DNA of 64,000 bases, from the NCBI RefSeq assembly GCF_020181035.1, contig NZ_JAIQYY010000006.1, positions 296,245-360,244 of the forward strand, given 5' to 3'. The stretch's first letter is position 1; each line of letters opens with the position of its first letter. This DNA is from Streptomyces sp. CoH27 (GTDB taxonomy: Bacteria > Actinomycetota > Actinomycetes > Streptomycetales > Streptomycetaceae). The position numbers and the translations under genes were made by a program. The notes beneath the pieces are model-generated. The model ran no database searches and was not told where the DNA came from. It worked only from the letters and a program-made list of their open reading frames with translations. Positions 1-8,751 of this stretch are shown one piece after another.

Positions 1-323
1 CGATTCTCGCTCAGGGCCTGCGCGGGGGTGCCCGGCAGGGTCGGATCGGGGGTGAAGAGCCACTCGATCATCTCTTCGTCCGTGAAGCCGTCGTCCCGCA
101 GCAGCGTCAGGGTGCCGGACAGGCCCTTGACGACCTTGTCCCCGTCGATGAAGGCGGCGGGGACGTGCAGCGCCCGGTTCTCACCTCGGCGTACGGCGAT
201 GAGCTGGCCCTCCTTGACCAGCTGCCGCACACGCGTCACCTCGACGTCGAGCATCTCTGCGATGTCGGGGAGGGTGAGCCAGGCGGGGACGAGAGCATCG
301 ATCTTTGCGTCAATCTCGGTCAC
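1..323 (-). CDS. Rv2175c-type HTH DNA-binding protein (partial, C-terminus outside window)
   Basis: The reading frame starts at a GTG at 323 and runs off the left edge of the window, so about 107 residues are visible. The N-terminal part reads as a winged-helix/excisionase-like HTH (LTLPDIAEMLDVEVTRVRQL), followed by GQLIAVRRGENRALHVPAAF and an acidic, Trp-containing helix (DEEMIEWLF). This matches what I remember of the Rv2175c family. In M. tuberculosis that protein is a DNA-binding substrate of the Ser/Thr kinase PknL, and a PASTA Ser/Thr kinase lies 3.8 kb away here. The flavoprotein gene on the same strand ends at 388, so this gene could be its downstream partner. Confidence 0.75.
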   Translation of the reverse strand, partial: MTEIDAKIDALVPAWLTLPDIAEMLDVEVTRVRQLVKEGQLIAVRRGENRALHVPAAFIDGDKVVKGLSGTLTLLRDDGFTDEEMIEWLFTPDPTLPGTPAQALSEN

Positions 324-387
324 AGGGACAAGCCTGCCATCCCTCACTGACAGTCGGAAGTCAGGCAGGTCCAGCTGGGAGGGTGTG

Positions 388-1620
388 CTAGCCGGCGGTT
401 GCGTCCTTCAGGGGTTTGCCCGGGTCCGCCAGCGCCTGCGCGTCCATGGCGCGGCCCGCCTCGATCAGCTTCCGGCCCTGGGCCAGATCGCGCGGCCGGC
501 CGACGGCCAGCACGGCCACGAGGCGGTCCTCGCGCAGCCAGCACACCGTCCAGGCGGGGCCCGCCGGGTCGCCGCGCCAGACCAGCCGGTCGGCGGCGGC
601 GTGATGCCCGGCGTACTGCACGAAGCGGCCGAACTGCTCGGACCAGAAGTACGGCACCGGGTCGTACACCCGCGGGGTCTCCCCCAGGATGTTCGCGGCG
701 ACCGTGCGCGGGCCCTGCAGGGCGTTGTCCCAGTGGTGGACGAGGAGCCGTTCGCCGTAGCGGGCCGAGGGGAAGGAGGCGCAGTCGCCGACCGCGTACA
801 CGTCCGCCACGCCGGTGCGCAGGTGGGCGTCGGCGAGGACGTCCCCGTGCGGGCCCAGCTCGATGCCGGAGCCGGCCAGCCAGCCGGTGGCGGGGCGGGC
901 GCCGATGCCGACGACGACAGCGCCAGCGGGCAGCCGTGTGCCGTCGGCGAGCACCACCGCGCCGGGCTCGACGCGCTCCACGCGCGCGTGGGTGCGCAGT
1001 TCGGCGCCCGCGTCGGCGTACCAGGCGGCCATGGGGGCCGCGACCTCGGCGGGCAGGGCGCCGGCGAGCGGCCGGTCGGCGGCCTCGACGACGGTGACCG
1101 TGCAGCCCGCCTCGCGCGCGGCCGTGGCGAACTCGGCGCCGATCCAGCCGGCGCCGACGACCACGATCTCGTGCTGCCGGGCGAGCACCGGCCGCAGCCG
1201 TTCGGCGTCGTCCAGGGTGCGCAGCAGATGCACGCCGGGCACGCCCTCGGTGCCGGGCAGGGTGATCGGTTCGGCGCCGGTGGCGAGGACCAGGACGTCG
1301 TACGGCACCGGGCCCGCCTCGGTGTCCAGCTCGTGCTCGGCGGTGCGCACGCCCAGCACCTCGCAGCCGAGCCGCAGCTCGACGCCGAGCGAGTCGAAGT
1401 CCACCTCGAAGGCGGAGTCCTCGGCCTTGCCGAGCAGCACGGCCTTGGACAGCGGCGGCCGGTCGTACGGCTGGTGCGGCTCGGCGCCGAGCAGGGTGAC
1501 GGCGCCCTTGAAGCCCTGTTCCCGCAGCGCGACCGCGGTCTGCACCCCGGCCATGCCCGCGCCGACGACGACCACGCGCCGCCCCTGTGCCGTGCCCTCC
1601 TGGGCTGTGTGCTCGCTCAC
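388..1620 (-). CDS. NAD(P)/FAD-dependent oxidoreductase (ferredoxin-reductase/BphA4-like)
   Basis: This flavoprotein has about 410 residues. It carries an N-terminal FAD dinucleotide fold (VVVVGAGMAGVQTAVALREQG), the PYDRPPLSK motif typical of ferredoxin and rubredoxin reductases, a second GxGxxG fold for NAD(P)H near the middle (IVVVGAGWIGAEFA), and the FAD-closing YAVGDCAS motif. A Reductase_C-like tail follows. The likely role is electron transfer from NAD(P)H to a ferredoxin or similar carrier; the partner is unknown. I chose the GTG at 1620 (V-S-E-H), just after a weak GGTGA. An upstream in-frame GTG at 1656 is possible and would add 12 residues. The gene is divergent from the riboswitch-controlled thi operon. 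Confidence 0.8.
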   Translation of the reverse strand: MSEHTAQEGTAQGRRVVVVGAGMAGVQTAVALREQGFKGAVTLLGAEPHQPYDRPPLSKAVLLGKAEDSAFEVDFDSLGVELRLGCEVLGVRTAEHELDTEAGPVPYDVLVLATGAEPITLPGTEGVPGVHLLRTLDDAERLRPVLARQHEIVVVGAGWIGAEFATAAREAGCTVTVVEAADRPLAGALPAEVAAPMAAWYADAGAELRTHARVERVEPGAVVLADGTRLPAGAVVVGIGARPATGWLAGSGIELGPHGDVLADAHLRTGVADVYAVGDCASFPSARYGERLLVHHWDNALQGPRTVAANILGETPRVYDPVPYFWSEQFGRFVQYAGHHAAADRLVWRGDPAGPAWTVCWLREDRLVAVLAVGRPRDLAQGRKLIEAGRAMDAQALADPGKPLKDATAG

Positions 1621-1717
1621 CTGATCACCATAGACACGTGACGCAGGGTGAGTCACCGGGCGTACTCGGTGACCTGCTCCACACCGCCCGTACGCCGGTC
1701 GGCGGGCGGGGGCTCTC

Positions 1718-1747
1718 TTACGGGTGGCGGGCGCGGCGGGCTAGGGT
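1718..1747 (+). promoter_or_regulatory. Candidate housekeeping promoter of the thi operon
   Basis: A TTACGG box at 1718-1723 and a TAGGGT box at 1742-1747 are separated by 18 bases and lie just before the TPP aptamer. Transcription would begin near 1755, a few bases upstream of the conserved riboswitch helix. Called by eye only. Confidence 0.4.
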
Positions 1748-1762
1748 GGCTCCCGTACACGC

Positions 1763-1853
1763 ACTCGCGGGAGCCCGGCGCACCGGGCTGAGAGGGAGGC
1801 TGGCGGCCTCCGACCGTACGAACCTGATCCGGGTCATGCCGGCGAAGGGAGGG
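1763..1853 (+). promoter_or_regulatory. TPP riboswitch (THI element) controlling thiO-thiS-thiG
   Basis: The stretch contains the two strongly conserved THI-box strings: GGGCTGAGAGGGAGGC at about 1785-1800 and the distal ACCTGATCCGGGTCATGCCG followed by GCGAAGGGA. This is the established thiamine pyrophosphate aptamer. Its 3' end (GAAGGGAGGGG) is also the ribosome-binding site for thiO, whose ATG follows about a dozen bases later. No U-tract terminator lies between aptamer and gene, which points to control of translation: ligand binding would hide the Shine-Dalgarno sequence. Confidence 0.95.
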
Positions 1854-1864
1854 GCTGGACGCCC

Positions 1865-3031
1865 ATGTCGTCACGTACGTCCGACGTCCTCGTCATCGGG
1901 GGCGGAATCATCGGCCTGGTCACGGCCTGGCGCGCGGCGCAGCGCGGGCTCACCCCGGCCGTGGTGGACCCCGAACCCGGCGGTGGGGCCGCGCGGGTCG
2001 CGGCCGGGATGCTGGCCGCGGTCACCGAACTGCACTACGGCGAGGAGACCCTGCTCGCCCTGAACCTGGAGTCGGCCCGCCGCTATCCGGCCTTCGCGGC
2101 GGAGCTGACCGAACTGACCGGCCACGACCTCGGCTACCGCCGCTGCGGCACCCTCCAGGTCGCGCTCGACGCCGACGACCGCGCCCACCTGCGCGAACTG
2201 CACGCCCTGCAGCAGCGCTCCGGCCTGGAGTCGGAGTGGCTGTCCGGGCGGGAGTGCCGGCGTCTGGAGCCGATGCTGGCGCCCGGGGTGCGCGGCGGGC
2301 TGCGGGTCGACGGCGACCACCAGATCGACCCGCGGCGGCTGGCCGCGGCCCTCGTGGTCGCGTGCGAGCGGGCGGGGGTGGTGTTCCACCGCGCGTGGGC
2401 CGAGCGGCTGGACGTCGTGGGCGGCCGGGCCGCCGGGGTCACCACGGCGGACGGCACACGGCTGCGCGCGGGGCGGGTGGTGCTCGCGGCCGGGAGCCTG
2501 AGCGGCCGGCTCGCCGGAGTGCCCGAGGGGCTGCTGCCGCCGGTGCGGCCGGTCAAGGGAGAGGTGCTGCGGCTGACGGTGCCGCGCCGGTACGCGCCGT
2601 TCCTGAGCCGGACCGTGCGGGCCATGGTCCGCGGCGGCCATGTGTATCTGGTGCCCCGGGAGAACGGCGAGCTGGTCGTCGGCGCGACCAGCGAGGAGCT
2701 GGGCTGGGACACGACGGTCACCGCCGGTGGCGTGTACGAGCTGCTGCGCGACGCCCATGAGCTGGTGCCGGGCATCACCGAGCTGCCGCTCACCGAGACC
2801 CGCGCCGGGCTGCGGCCCGGTTCGCCCGACAACGCGCCGCTGCTCGGCCCGTCCGGGCTCGACGGGCTGCTGCTGGCCACCGGGCACTACCGCAACGGGG
2901 TGCTGCTCACGCCGGTCACCGGCGATGTCATGGCACAGCTGCTGGCCGACGGCGAACTGCCGGAAGAGGCCCGCCCGTTCACCCCGCAGCGCTTCGACGC
3001 CGGCGCCGTCCTCCAGGAGCAGTCCGCATGA
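1865..3031 (+). CDS. thiO: Glycine oxidase ThiO, thiamine thiazole biosynthesis
   Basis: ThiO is a 388-residue FAD-dependent D-amino-acid-oxidase-type enzyme. It oxidises glycine to the dehydroglycine used by ThiG to build the thiazole ring. Visible are the N-terminal FAD fold (VLVIGGGIIGLVTAWRAAQRG, residues ~9-29), the GGGAARVAAGMLAA segment, and the C-terminal substrate/FAD region with RAGLRPGSPDNAPLLG and LLATGHYRNGVLL. The ATG at 1865 follows the AGGGAGGGG ribosome-binding site embedded in the TPP riboswitch. The gene overlaps thiS by 4 bases (ATGA), so the two are translationally coupled and jointly repressed by thiamine pyrophosphate. Confidence 0.95.
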   Translation: MSSRTSDVLVIGGGIIGLVTAWRAAQRGLTPAVVDPEPGGGAARVAAGMLAAVTELHYGEETLLALNLESARRYPAFAAELTELTGHDLGYRRCGTLQVALDADDRAHLRELHALQQRSGLESEWLSGRECRRLEPMLAPGVRGGLRVDGDHQIDPRRLAAALVVACERAGVVFHRAWAERLDVVGGRAAGVTTADGTRLRAGRVVLAAGSLSGRLAGVPEGLLPPVRPVKGEVLRLTVPRRYAPFLSRTVRAMVRGGHVYLVPRENGELVVGATSEELGWDTTVTAGGVYELLRDAHELVPGITELPLTETRAGLRPGSPDNAPLLGPSGLDGLLLATGHYRNGVLLTPVTGDVMAQLLADGELPEEARPFTPQRFDAGAVLQEQSA

Positions 3032-3246
3032 GCACCTCCGTCACCGTCTCCATCTCCGTCAACGGTGAGCGCCGGGAGGTCGCCGCGGGCACCGCGCTCG
3101 ACTCCGTCGTACGCTCCCTGGTCGCCGCGCCCGCCGGGGTGGCCGCGGCCGTCAACGAGACCGTCGTCCCGCGCGCGCAGTGGGCGGCCACCCCGCTGGC
3201 CGAGGGCGACCGGGTCGAGGTCCTCACCGCAGTGCAGGGAGGCTGA
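3028..3246 (+). CDS. thiS: Sulfur carrier protein ThiS
   Basis: This is a 72-residue ubiquitin-fold sulfur carrier. It starts with a beta strand (VSISVNGERREV) and ends in the obligatory Gly-Gly tail (VQGG). That C-terminus is adenylated and thiocarboxylated, then donates sulfur to the thiazole made by ThiG. The ATG overlaps the thiO stop and thiG begins 4 bases after the thiS stop, so all three genes are one tightly coupled operon. No thiF-like activating enzyme is visible in the window and it must be encoded elsewhere. Confidence 0.95.
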   Translation: MSTSVTVSISVNGERREVAAGTALDSVVRSLVAAPAGVAAAVNETVVPRAQWAATPLAEGDRVEVLTAVQGG

Positions 3247-4044
<798 letters not shown>

Positions 4045-4159
4045 ACGGTCTTCCGAACGGCCCTTCTGATCGCGCGCGCGTCACAGCTGTGCTGCATTCC
4101 GTCGCCGGAATCAGCGCACCGTGCGGCACTGTCGGTCGGTCCTCGTAGACTCCCCTTTC

Positions 4160-6076
4160 GTGGATACGACCCTTCAGGACCCCCTCGTCGGGCAGGTGCT
4201 CGACGGCCGTTATCGCGTCGACGCGCGGATCGCCGTCGGCGGGATGGCCACGGTCTACCGGGCCCTGGACACCCGGCTGGACCGCGTGCTCGCGCTGAAG
4301 GTGATGCACCCGACGCTCGCGGCCGACGGTTCCTTCGTCGAGCGGTTCATCCGGGAGGCGAAGTCGGTCGCCCGGCTGGCGCACCCGAATGTGGTGCAGG
4401 TCTTCGACCAGGGGGCCGACGGGTCGTATGTGTACCTGGCGATGGAGTACGTCGCCGGGTGCACCCTGCGGGACGTGCTGCGTGAGCGCGGGGCACTGCA
4501 GCCCCGCGCGGCCCTCGACATCCTGGAGCCCGTCCTCGCCGCGCTCGGCGCCGCGCACCGGGCCGGGTTCGTGCACCGGGACATGAAGCCCGAGAACGTG
4601 CTGATAGGCGACGACGGACGGGTCAAGGTCGCCGACTTCGGACTCGTGCGGTCCGTGGACACCGTGACCAGCACCACCGGTGCCGTGCTCGGGACCGTGT
4701 CGTATCTCGCGCCCGAGCAGATCGAGCAGGGCACCGCCGACCCGCGCGTCGACGTCTACGCGTGCGGTGTCGTGCTCTACGAGATGCTGACGGGCGGCAA
4801 GCCGCACTCCGGGGACAGCCCCGCGCAGGTGCTCTACAAGCACATCCACGAGGACGTGCCGCCGCCCTCGGCGCTGGTGCCGGGGCTGGCGCGGGAGCTG
4901 GACGGGCTGGTCGCGGTGGCCACCGCGCGCACCCCGGAGGGCCGTCCGGAGGACGCTGTGGCGCTGCTCGCCCGGGTGCGGGAGGCGCACCAGGGGCTGA
5001 GCGACGCACAGCTGGACGCGATGCCGCCGCAGGCGCTGTCCGCCGAGCACGACAACGCCGGCGACCGTACGAGCGTGATACCGCGCTCGCTCACTGTGCC
5101 CCGGCCGCTGCCCGTCAACGAGGACGAGTCCGACGGGGGCGCCGTACGGCACACCAGCCGGCTCCAGGCCCCGCCGGTGCCACCCCGGCGGCCGAAGCGG
5201 CTGGTGCTGACGATCGTCGCCGCCGTCCTCGTCATATTCGGCGTCGGCGCGGGGGTCTGGTACATCAACTCCGGCCAGTTCACGAAGGTCCCGCCGCTGC
5301 TGTCGAAGACGGAGGCGCAGGCGCGCGAGCGGCTGCGGGCGGCCGGGCTCGACGTCGGGCAGATCAAGCGCGAGTACAACGACACCGTCAGGCGCGGCAC
5401 GGTCATCGGCACCGACCCGGCGCCCGGCGCCCGCATCCGCGGCCATGACACGGTGACACTGACCGTGTCGCTGGGCCCCGAGACGGTGAACGTGCCGGAT
5501 GTGGCGGGCAAACCGCTGGCCGAGGCGCGCAGGCTGCTGAGGGCGGACGGGCTGGAACCGGGCATGGTGACCCGGGAGTTCAGCGAGAACGTCGGCGCGG
5601 GCTCCGTGATCGGCACGACCCCGCAGGCGGGCACCAAGCGGCACGCGGGCTCGGCGATCGCGCTGACCGTCAGCAAGGGCAGCCCGATCGACGTCCCGGA
5701 CGTCACCGGAGACGATCCGGCCGACGCCCAGCAGACGCTGACCGACGCCGGGCTGAAGGTGGTCATCGCCCCGGACCAGGTCAATTCCGAGTACGACAAG
5801 GGCAAAGTGGCCCAGCAGAGCCCGGGCAACGGCAGCCAGGCCGCCGCGGGCGACACGGTGACGCTGACGCTGTCCAAGGGTCCGCAGATGGTCCAGGTGC
5901 CGGACGTGACCGGCGACAGCGTGGACGACGCCCACAAGGCGCTGGAGGGCGCGGGCTTCAAGGTGAGCGACGACCGCGGGATCCTCGGGCTGTTCGGGGA
6001 CACCGTGAAGAAGCAGTCGGTGCAGGGCGGCGACATGGCGCCCAAGGGCTCGACGATCACGATCACCATCCGGTGA
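4160..6076 (+). CDS. Membrane Ser/Thr protein kinase with four PASTA repeats (PknB/PknL-like)
   Basis: This is a 638-residue receptor-type Hanks kinase. The catalytic domain starts near residue 18, with the glycine loop VGGMATVYRA, Lys47 in ALKVMHP, HRDMKPEN at about 139-145, DFG at about 159-161 and a Thr-rich activation loop (TSTTGAVLGTVSYLAPE). One transmembrane helix (about residues 348-371, VLTIVAAVLVIFGVGAGVW) leads to four extracytoplasmic PASTA repeats with VPDV-type starts. PASTA domains of this type bind muropeptide or lipid II in characterised relatives, so a cell-envelope signalling role is likely. I chose the GTG at 4160 because the next upstream in-frame start adds only a short non-conserved segment. 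Its position near an Rv2175c-type gene recalls the PknL-Rv2175c pair, although M. tuberculosis PknL, as I remember it, lacks PASTA repeats. Confidence 0.93.
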   Translation: MDTTLQDPLVGQVLDGRYRVDARIAVGGMATVYRALDTRLDRVLALKVMHPTLAADGSFVERFIREAKSVARLAHPNVVQVFDQGADGSYVYLAMEYVAGCTLRDVLRERGALQPRAALDILEPVLAALGAAHRAGFVHRDMKPENVLIGDDGRVKVADFGLVRSVDTVTSTTGAVLGTVSYLAPEQIEQGTADPRVDVYACGVVLYEMLTGGKPHSGDSPAQVLYKHIHEDVPPPSALVPGLARELDGLVAVATARTPEGRPEDAVALLARVREAHQGLSDAQLDAMPPQALSAEHDNAGDRTSVIPRSLTVPRPLPVNEDESDGGAVRHTSRLQAPPVPPRRPKRLVLTIVAAVLVIFGVGAGVWYINSGQFTKVPPLLSKTEAQARERLRAAGLDVGQIKREYNDTVRRGTVIGTDPAPGARIRGHDTVTLTVSLGPETVNVPDVAGKPLAEARRLLRADGLEPGMVTREFSENVGAGSVIGTTPQAGTKRHAGSAIALTVSKGSPIDVPDVTGDDPADAQQTLTDAGLKVVIAPDQVNSEYDKGKVAQQSPGNGSQAAAGDTVTLTLSKGPQMVQVPDVTGDSVDDAHKALEGAGFKVSDDRGILGLFGDTVKKQSVQGGDMAPKGSTITITIR

Positions 6077-6132
6077 CCGGGGTCACCGGGGAGCGTGCTC
6101 GGTGGCAGGGGCGGACATGACACCCTGAACGG

Positions 6133-7035
6133 GTGAGCCCCGTTCAGTCGTCCTTCCAGCCGTCCCCCCGGTCGTCCCTCCCCCGCAATCCCGTCGGCGG
6201 CCATGTGCCCGTGGCCGGCGGTCTGCACTCGGTCGGGCTGTCGTACGCCCGTGCGCTGCGGGCGGAGACCGTGCAGGTCTTCGTGGCCAACCCGCGCGGC
6301 TGGGCCACCCCGGCCGGAAACCCGAAGCAGGACGAGGCGTTCCGCACGGCCTGCGCCGAGGAGTCGATCCCGGCGTACGTCCACGCGCCCTACCTGATCA
6401 ACTTCGGCTCCCACACCGAGGCGACCGTGGAGCGGTCGGTGGAGTCGCTGCGGCACTCCTTGCGGCGCGGGCGGGAGATCGGCGCGCTGGGTGTCGTCGT
6501 CCACACGGGCAGCGCGACCGGCGGACGCGAGCGGTCGGTGGCGCTGCGGCAGGTACGGGAGCACGTGCTGCCGCTACTGGACGAGCTGACCCACGACGAC
6601 GATCCGTTCCTGCTGCTGGAGTCGACCGCGGGGCAAGGGGCCTCGCTCTGCTCCCGGACCTGGGACTTCGGACCGTACTTCGCGGCGCTGGACGCCCATC
6701 CGAAGCTGGGCGTGTGCCTGGACACCTGCCACATCTTCGCCGCCGGGCACGATCTCACCGGCCCGAGCGGCATGCACCAGACCCTCGATCTGCTGGTGGA
6801 CACCGTCGGCGAGGGCCGGCTGAAGCTGATCCACGCCAACGACTCCAAGGACGTGGTCGGCGCACACAAGGACCGGCACGAGAACATCGGCGCCGGCCAC
6901 ATCGGCGAGGACCCGTTCCGCGCCCTCATGACCCACCCCGCGACCGAGGGCGTCCCGCTGATCATCGAGACGCCGGGCGGGCAGGCCGGGCACGCGGCGG
7001 ACGTGGAGCGGCTGAAGAAGCTGCGGAACGGCTGA
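6133..7035 (+). CDS. nfo: Deoxyribonuclease IV (endonuclease IV, AP endonuclease)
   Basis: This 300-residue xylose-isomerase-like TIM barrel cleaves 5' to abasic sites in base-excision repair. The metal-ligand motifs of the family are present: VHAPYLINFGS, GVVVHTGSATGG, LLLESTAGQG, GVCLDTCHIFAAGHDL, KLIHANDSKDVVGAHKDRHENIG (written here in two blocks) with GHIGEDPF, and the terminal LIIETPGG. The GTG start at 6133 has no strong Shine-Dalgarno, so a leaderless or weakly initiated transcript is possible. It begins 56 bases after the PASTA kinase on the same strand. Confidence 0.93.
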   Translation: MSPVQSSFQPSPRSSLPRNPVGGHVPVAGGLHSVGLSYARALRAETVQVFVANPRGWATPAGNPKQDEAFRTACAEESIPAYVHAPYLINFGSHTEATVERSVESLRHSLRRGREIGALGVVVHTGSATGGRERSVALRQVREHVLPLLDELTHDDDPFLLLESTAGQGASLCSRTWDFGPYFAALDAHPKLGVCLDTCHIFAAGHDLTGPSGMHQTLDLLVDTVGEGRLKLIHANDSKDVVGAHKDRHENIGAGHIGEDPFRALMTHPATEGVPLIIETPGGQAGHAADVERLKKLRNG

Positions 7036-7055
7036 CCGGCGGGGTGACCGGAGCG

Positions 7056-7688
7056 CTACAGTTCCGGTCCCTGCCCCGGTTCCTCCTGGTAGGAGTACCG
7101 CTGTTCCTTCCAGGGGTCGCCGATGTTGTGGTAGCCGCGTTCCTCCCAGAAGCCGCGGCGGTCGGCAGTCATGTACTCCACGCCGCGGACCCACTTCGGG
7201 CCCTTCCAGGCGTAGAGGTGGGGCACGATCAGGCGGACCGGGAAGCCGTGCTCGGCGGTGAGGAGTTCGCCGTCCTTGTGGGTCGCGAAGATCGTGCGGT
7301 CGGAGGCGAAGTCCGACAGGCGGAGGTTGGAGCTGAAGCCGTACTCCGCCCAGACCATCACATGGGTGACGTCCGGGGCCGGCGGGGCCAGGTCCAGGAT
7401 CGCGGCGGCCGGGACACCGCCCCACTCGGCGCCGATCATGCTGAACTTCGTCACGCAGTGCAGATCGGCCACCACGGTGGTGTACGGCAGCGCCGTGAAC
7501 TCCTCGTGACCCCAGGTGTGCTTGTCACCGTCGGCGGTGGCGCCGAAGACCCGGAAGTCCCAGCGCTCGAGGCGGAACTTCGGGACCGGCCCGTAGTGCG
7601 TGACCGGCCAGCCACGCTGGAGCCGCTGACCCGGCGGAAGCTCGGACCCTGCCGACGCTCCAGACGCTCGCTCCACCGGATGACCCAT
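7056..7688 (-). CDS. Sulfite-oxidase-like molybdopterin oxidoreductase
   Basis: The product has 210 residues and resembles the Moco-binding domain of the sulfite oxidase/YedY family. The Cys that ligates molybdenum sits in VVADLHCVTKFS, and the characteristic GFPVRLIVPHLYAWKGPKW and WGHEEFTALP strings are present. There is no visible signal peptide or heme domain, so it is a single-domain, probably cytoplasmic version with unknown substrate. The ATG at 7688 follows an AGGATGG ribosome-binding site. The gene faces nfo and ends 21 bases from it. Confidence 0.85.
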   Translation of the reverse strand: MGHPVERASGASAGSELPPGQRLQRGWPVTHYGPVPKFRLERWDFRVFGATADGDKHTWGHEEFTALPYTTVVADLHCVTKFSMIGAEWGGVPAAAILDLAPPAPDVTHVMVWAEYGFSSNLRLSDFASDRTIFATHKDGELLTAEHGFPVRLIVPHLYAWKGPKWVRGVEYMTADRRGFWEERGYHNIGDPWKEQRYSYQEEPGQGPEL

Positions 7689-7773
7689 GTATCCATCCTG
7701 ACAGACCTCGGGCAGTGCCCTTGACCACGCTGTCCCGAAACGGACAAGGCCCATCAATTCTGCCCGTACCTAC

Positions 7774-7787
7774 TAAGTACGCACTTA
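7774..7787. promoter_or_regulatory. Small inverted repeat upstream of bfr
   Basis: TAAGT (7774-7778) and ACTTA (7783-7787) are separated by ACGC, in the 186-base gap between the divergent sulfite-oxidase-like gene and bfr. It could be an operator, but five-base arms are weak evidence. Confidence 0.25.
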
Positions 7788-7874
7788 CTGGACGATCTTC
7801 CCCGCCGGTGCAATCATGCCGCCGCACGCCTCCCTGTCTTTTCCCCGTCCTCCCGTCCGGAAGGAGCCGTTTCG

Positions 7875-8354
7875 ATGCAGGGCGACCCCGAGGTCATCGA
7901 ATTCCTCAACGAGCAGCTCACCGGCGAGCTGACCGCGATCAACCAGTACTTCCTGCACGCGAAGATGCAGGAGAACTTCGGCTGGTACAAGCTCGCCAAG
8001 TACACGCGCCACGAGTCGTTCGACGAGATGAAGCACGCGGAGGTGCTCACCGACCGGATCCTGTTCCTGGAGGGGCTGCCGAACTACCAGCGGCTCTTCC
8101 ACGTCCGGGTCGGGCAGACCGTGAAGGAGATGTTCGAGGCGGACCGGCAGATCGAGGTGGAGGCGATCGACCGGCTCAGGCGGGGCATCAAGGTGATGCG
8201 CGAGAAGGGCGACATCACGTCCGCGAACATCTTCGAGGACATCCTCGCCGACGAGGAGCACCACATCGACTACCTCGACACCCAGCTGGAGCTGCTGGAG
8301 AAGCTCGGCGAGGCGCTCTACCTCGCCCAGGTCATCGAGCAGCCGGAGACCTAG
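7875..8354 (+). CDS. bfr: Bacterioferritin
   Basis: Bfr is a 159-residue ferritin-fold protein that forms 24-mer iron-storage shells. The ferroxidase ligands expected for the family are visible (Glu18, Glu51, His54, then further Glu and His in IEVEAIDRL and DEEHHIDYL), and Met52 stands where the intersubunit heme ligand lies in characterised bacterioferritins. The ATG is preceded by a strong GGAAGGAG. The gene converges on bfd, and the two stop codons overlap within a CTAG palindrome. Confidence 0.96.
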   Translation: MQGDPEVIEFLNEQLTGELTAINQYFLHAKMQENFGWYKLAKYTRHESFDEMKHAEVLTDRILFLEGLPNYQRLFHVRVGQTVKEMFEADRQIEVEAIDRLRRGIKVMREKGDITSANIFEDILADEEHHIDYLDTQLELLEKLGEALYLAQVIEQPET

Positions 8355-8602
8355 GCCGCCCTCGGGATGCCGGGCGCCTCGGATTCCCCGGGCAGCTCCG
8401 CCAGCACCGGCCGGCCCTGGTCGGCCAGCTCGCGGCGGGGGCAGGCGCCGCGGCCGAGGAGGGCCTGGATACGGCGGACGCACGAGCCGCAGTCCGTGCC
8501 CGCCTTGCAGGCGGAGGCGATCTGGCGGGGGGTGCAGGCACCGTCCTCCGCGTGCTGCTTGACCTGGGCCTCGGTGATGCCGAAGCAGCTGCAGACGTAC
8601 AC
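8351..8602 (-). CDS. bfd: Bacterioferritin-associated ferredoxin Bfd
   Basis: This is an 83-residue [2Fe-2S] ferredoxin. Cys4, Cys6, Cys38 and Cys41 give exactly the C-x-C-x31-C-x2-C spacing of the Bfd family. In studied bacteria Bfd reduces heme in bacterioferritin and releases stored iron. The GTG start at 8602 follows GGGAGGTG. A 40-residue tail beyond the cluster domain is less conserved. An iron-box sequence lies about 50 bases upstream, so expression should rise when iron is scarce. Confidence 0.93.
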   Translation of the reverse strand: MYVCSCFGITEAQVKQHAEDGACTPRQIASACKAGTDCGSCVRRIQALLGRGACPRRELADQGRPVLAELPGESEAPGIPRAA

Positions 8603-8654
8603 GCGGATTCACCTCCCGACGGGATTGCCGTATGAGCGCCATCCCCTTGATCGG

Positions 8655-8673
8655 TGAGGCAAACCTAACCTTA
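8655..8673 (-). promoter_or_regulatory. Iron box (DmdR/IdeR/DtxR-type operator) upstream of bfd
   Basis: Read on the minus strand the site is TAAGGTTAGGTTTGCCTCA. It matches the 19-bp DtxR/IdeR consensus TTAGGTTAGGCTAACCTAA at 14 of 19 positions by my count, with the left half nearly perfect. It lies 52 bases upstream of the bfd start, fitting iron-dependent repression. Confidence 0.75.
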
Positions 8674-8703
8674 CCCGCCACACGGGGCCCGTAAAAGGGG
8701 CGA

Positions 8704-8733
8704 GGGGCGCGGATCGGGTGTGATCCGCGCCCC
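8704..8733 (-). terminator. Rho-independent terminator of the DAHP synthase gene
   Basis: A perfect 12-bp stem (GGGGCGCGGATC paired with GATCCGCGCCCC) with a 6-base loop lies just past the aroH stop. On the minus strand a short T-run (CCCCTTTTAC) follows. Confidence 0.7.
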
Positions 8734-8751
8734 AGATCGGCCCAGGGGTGC

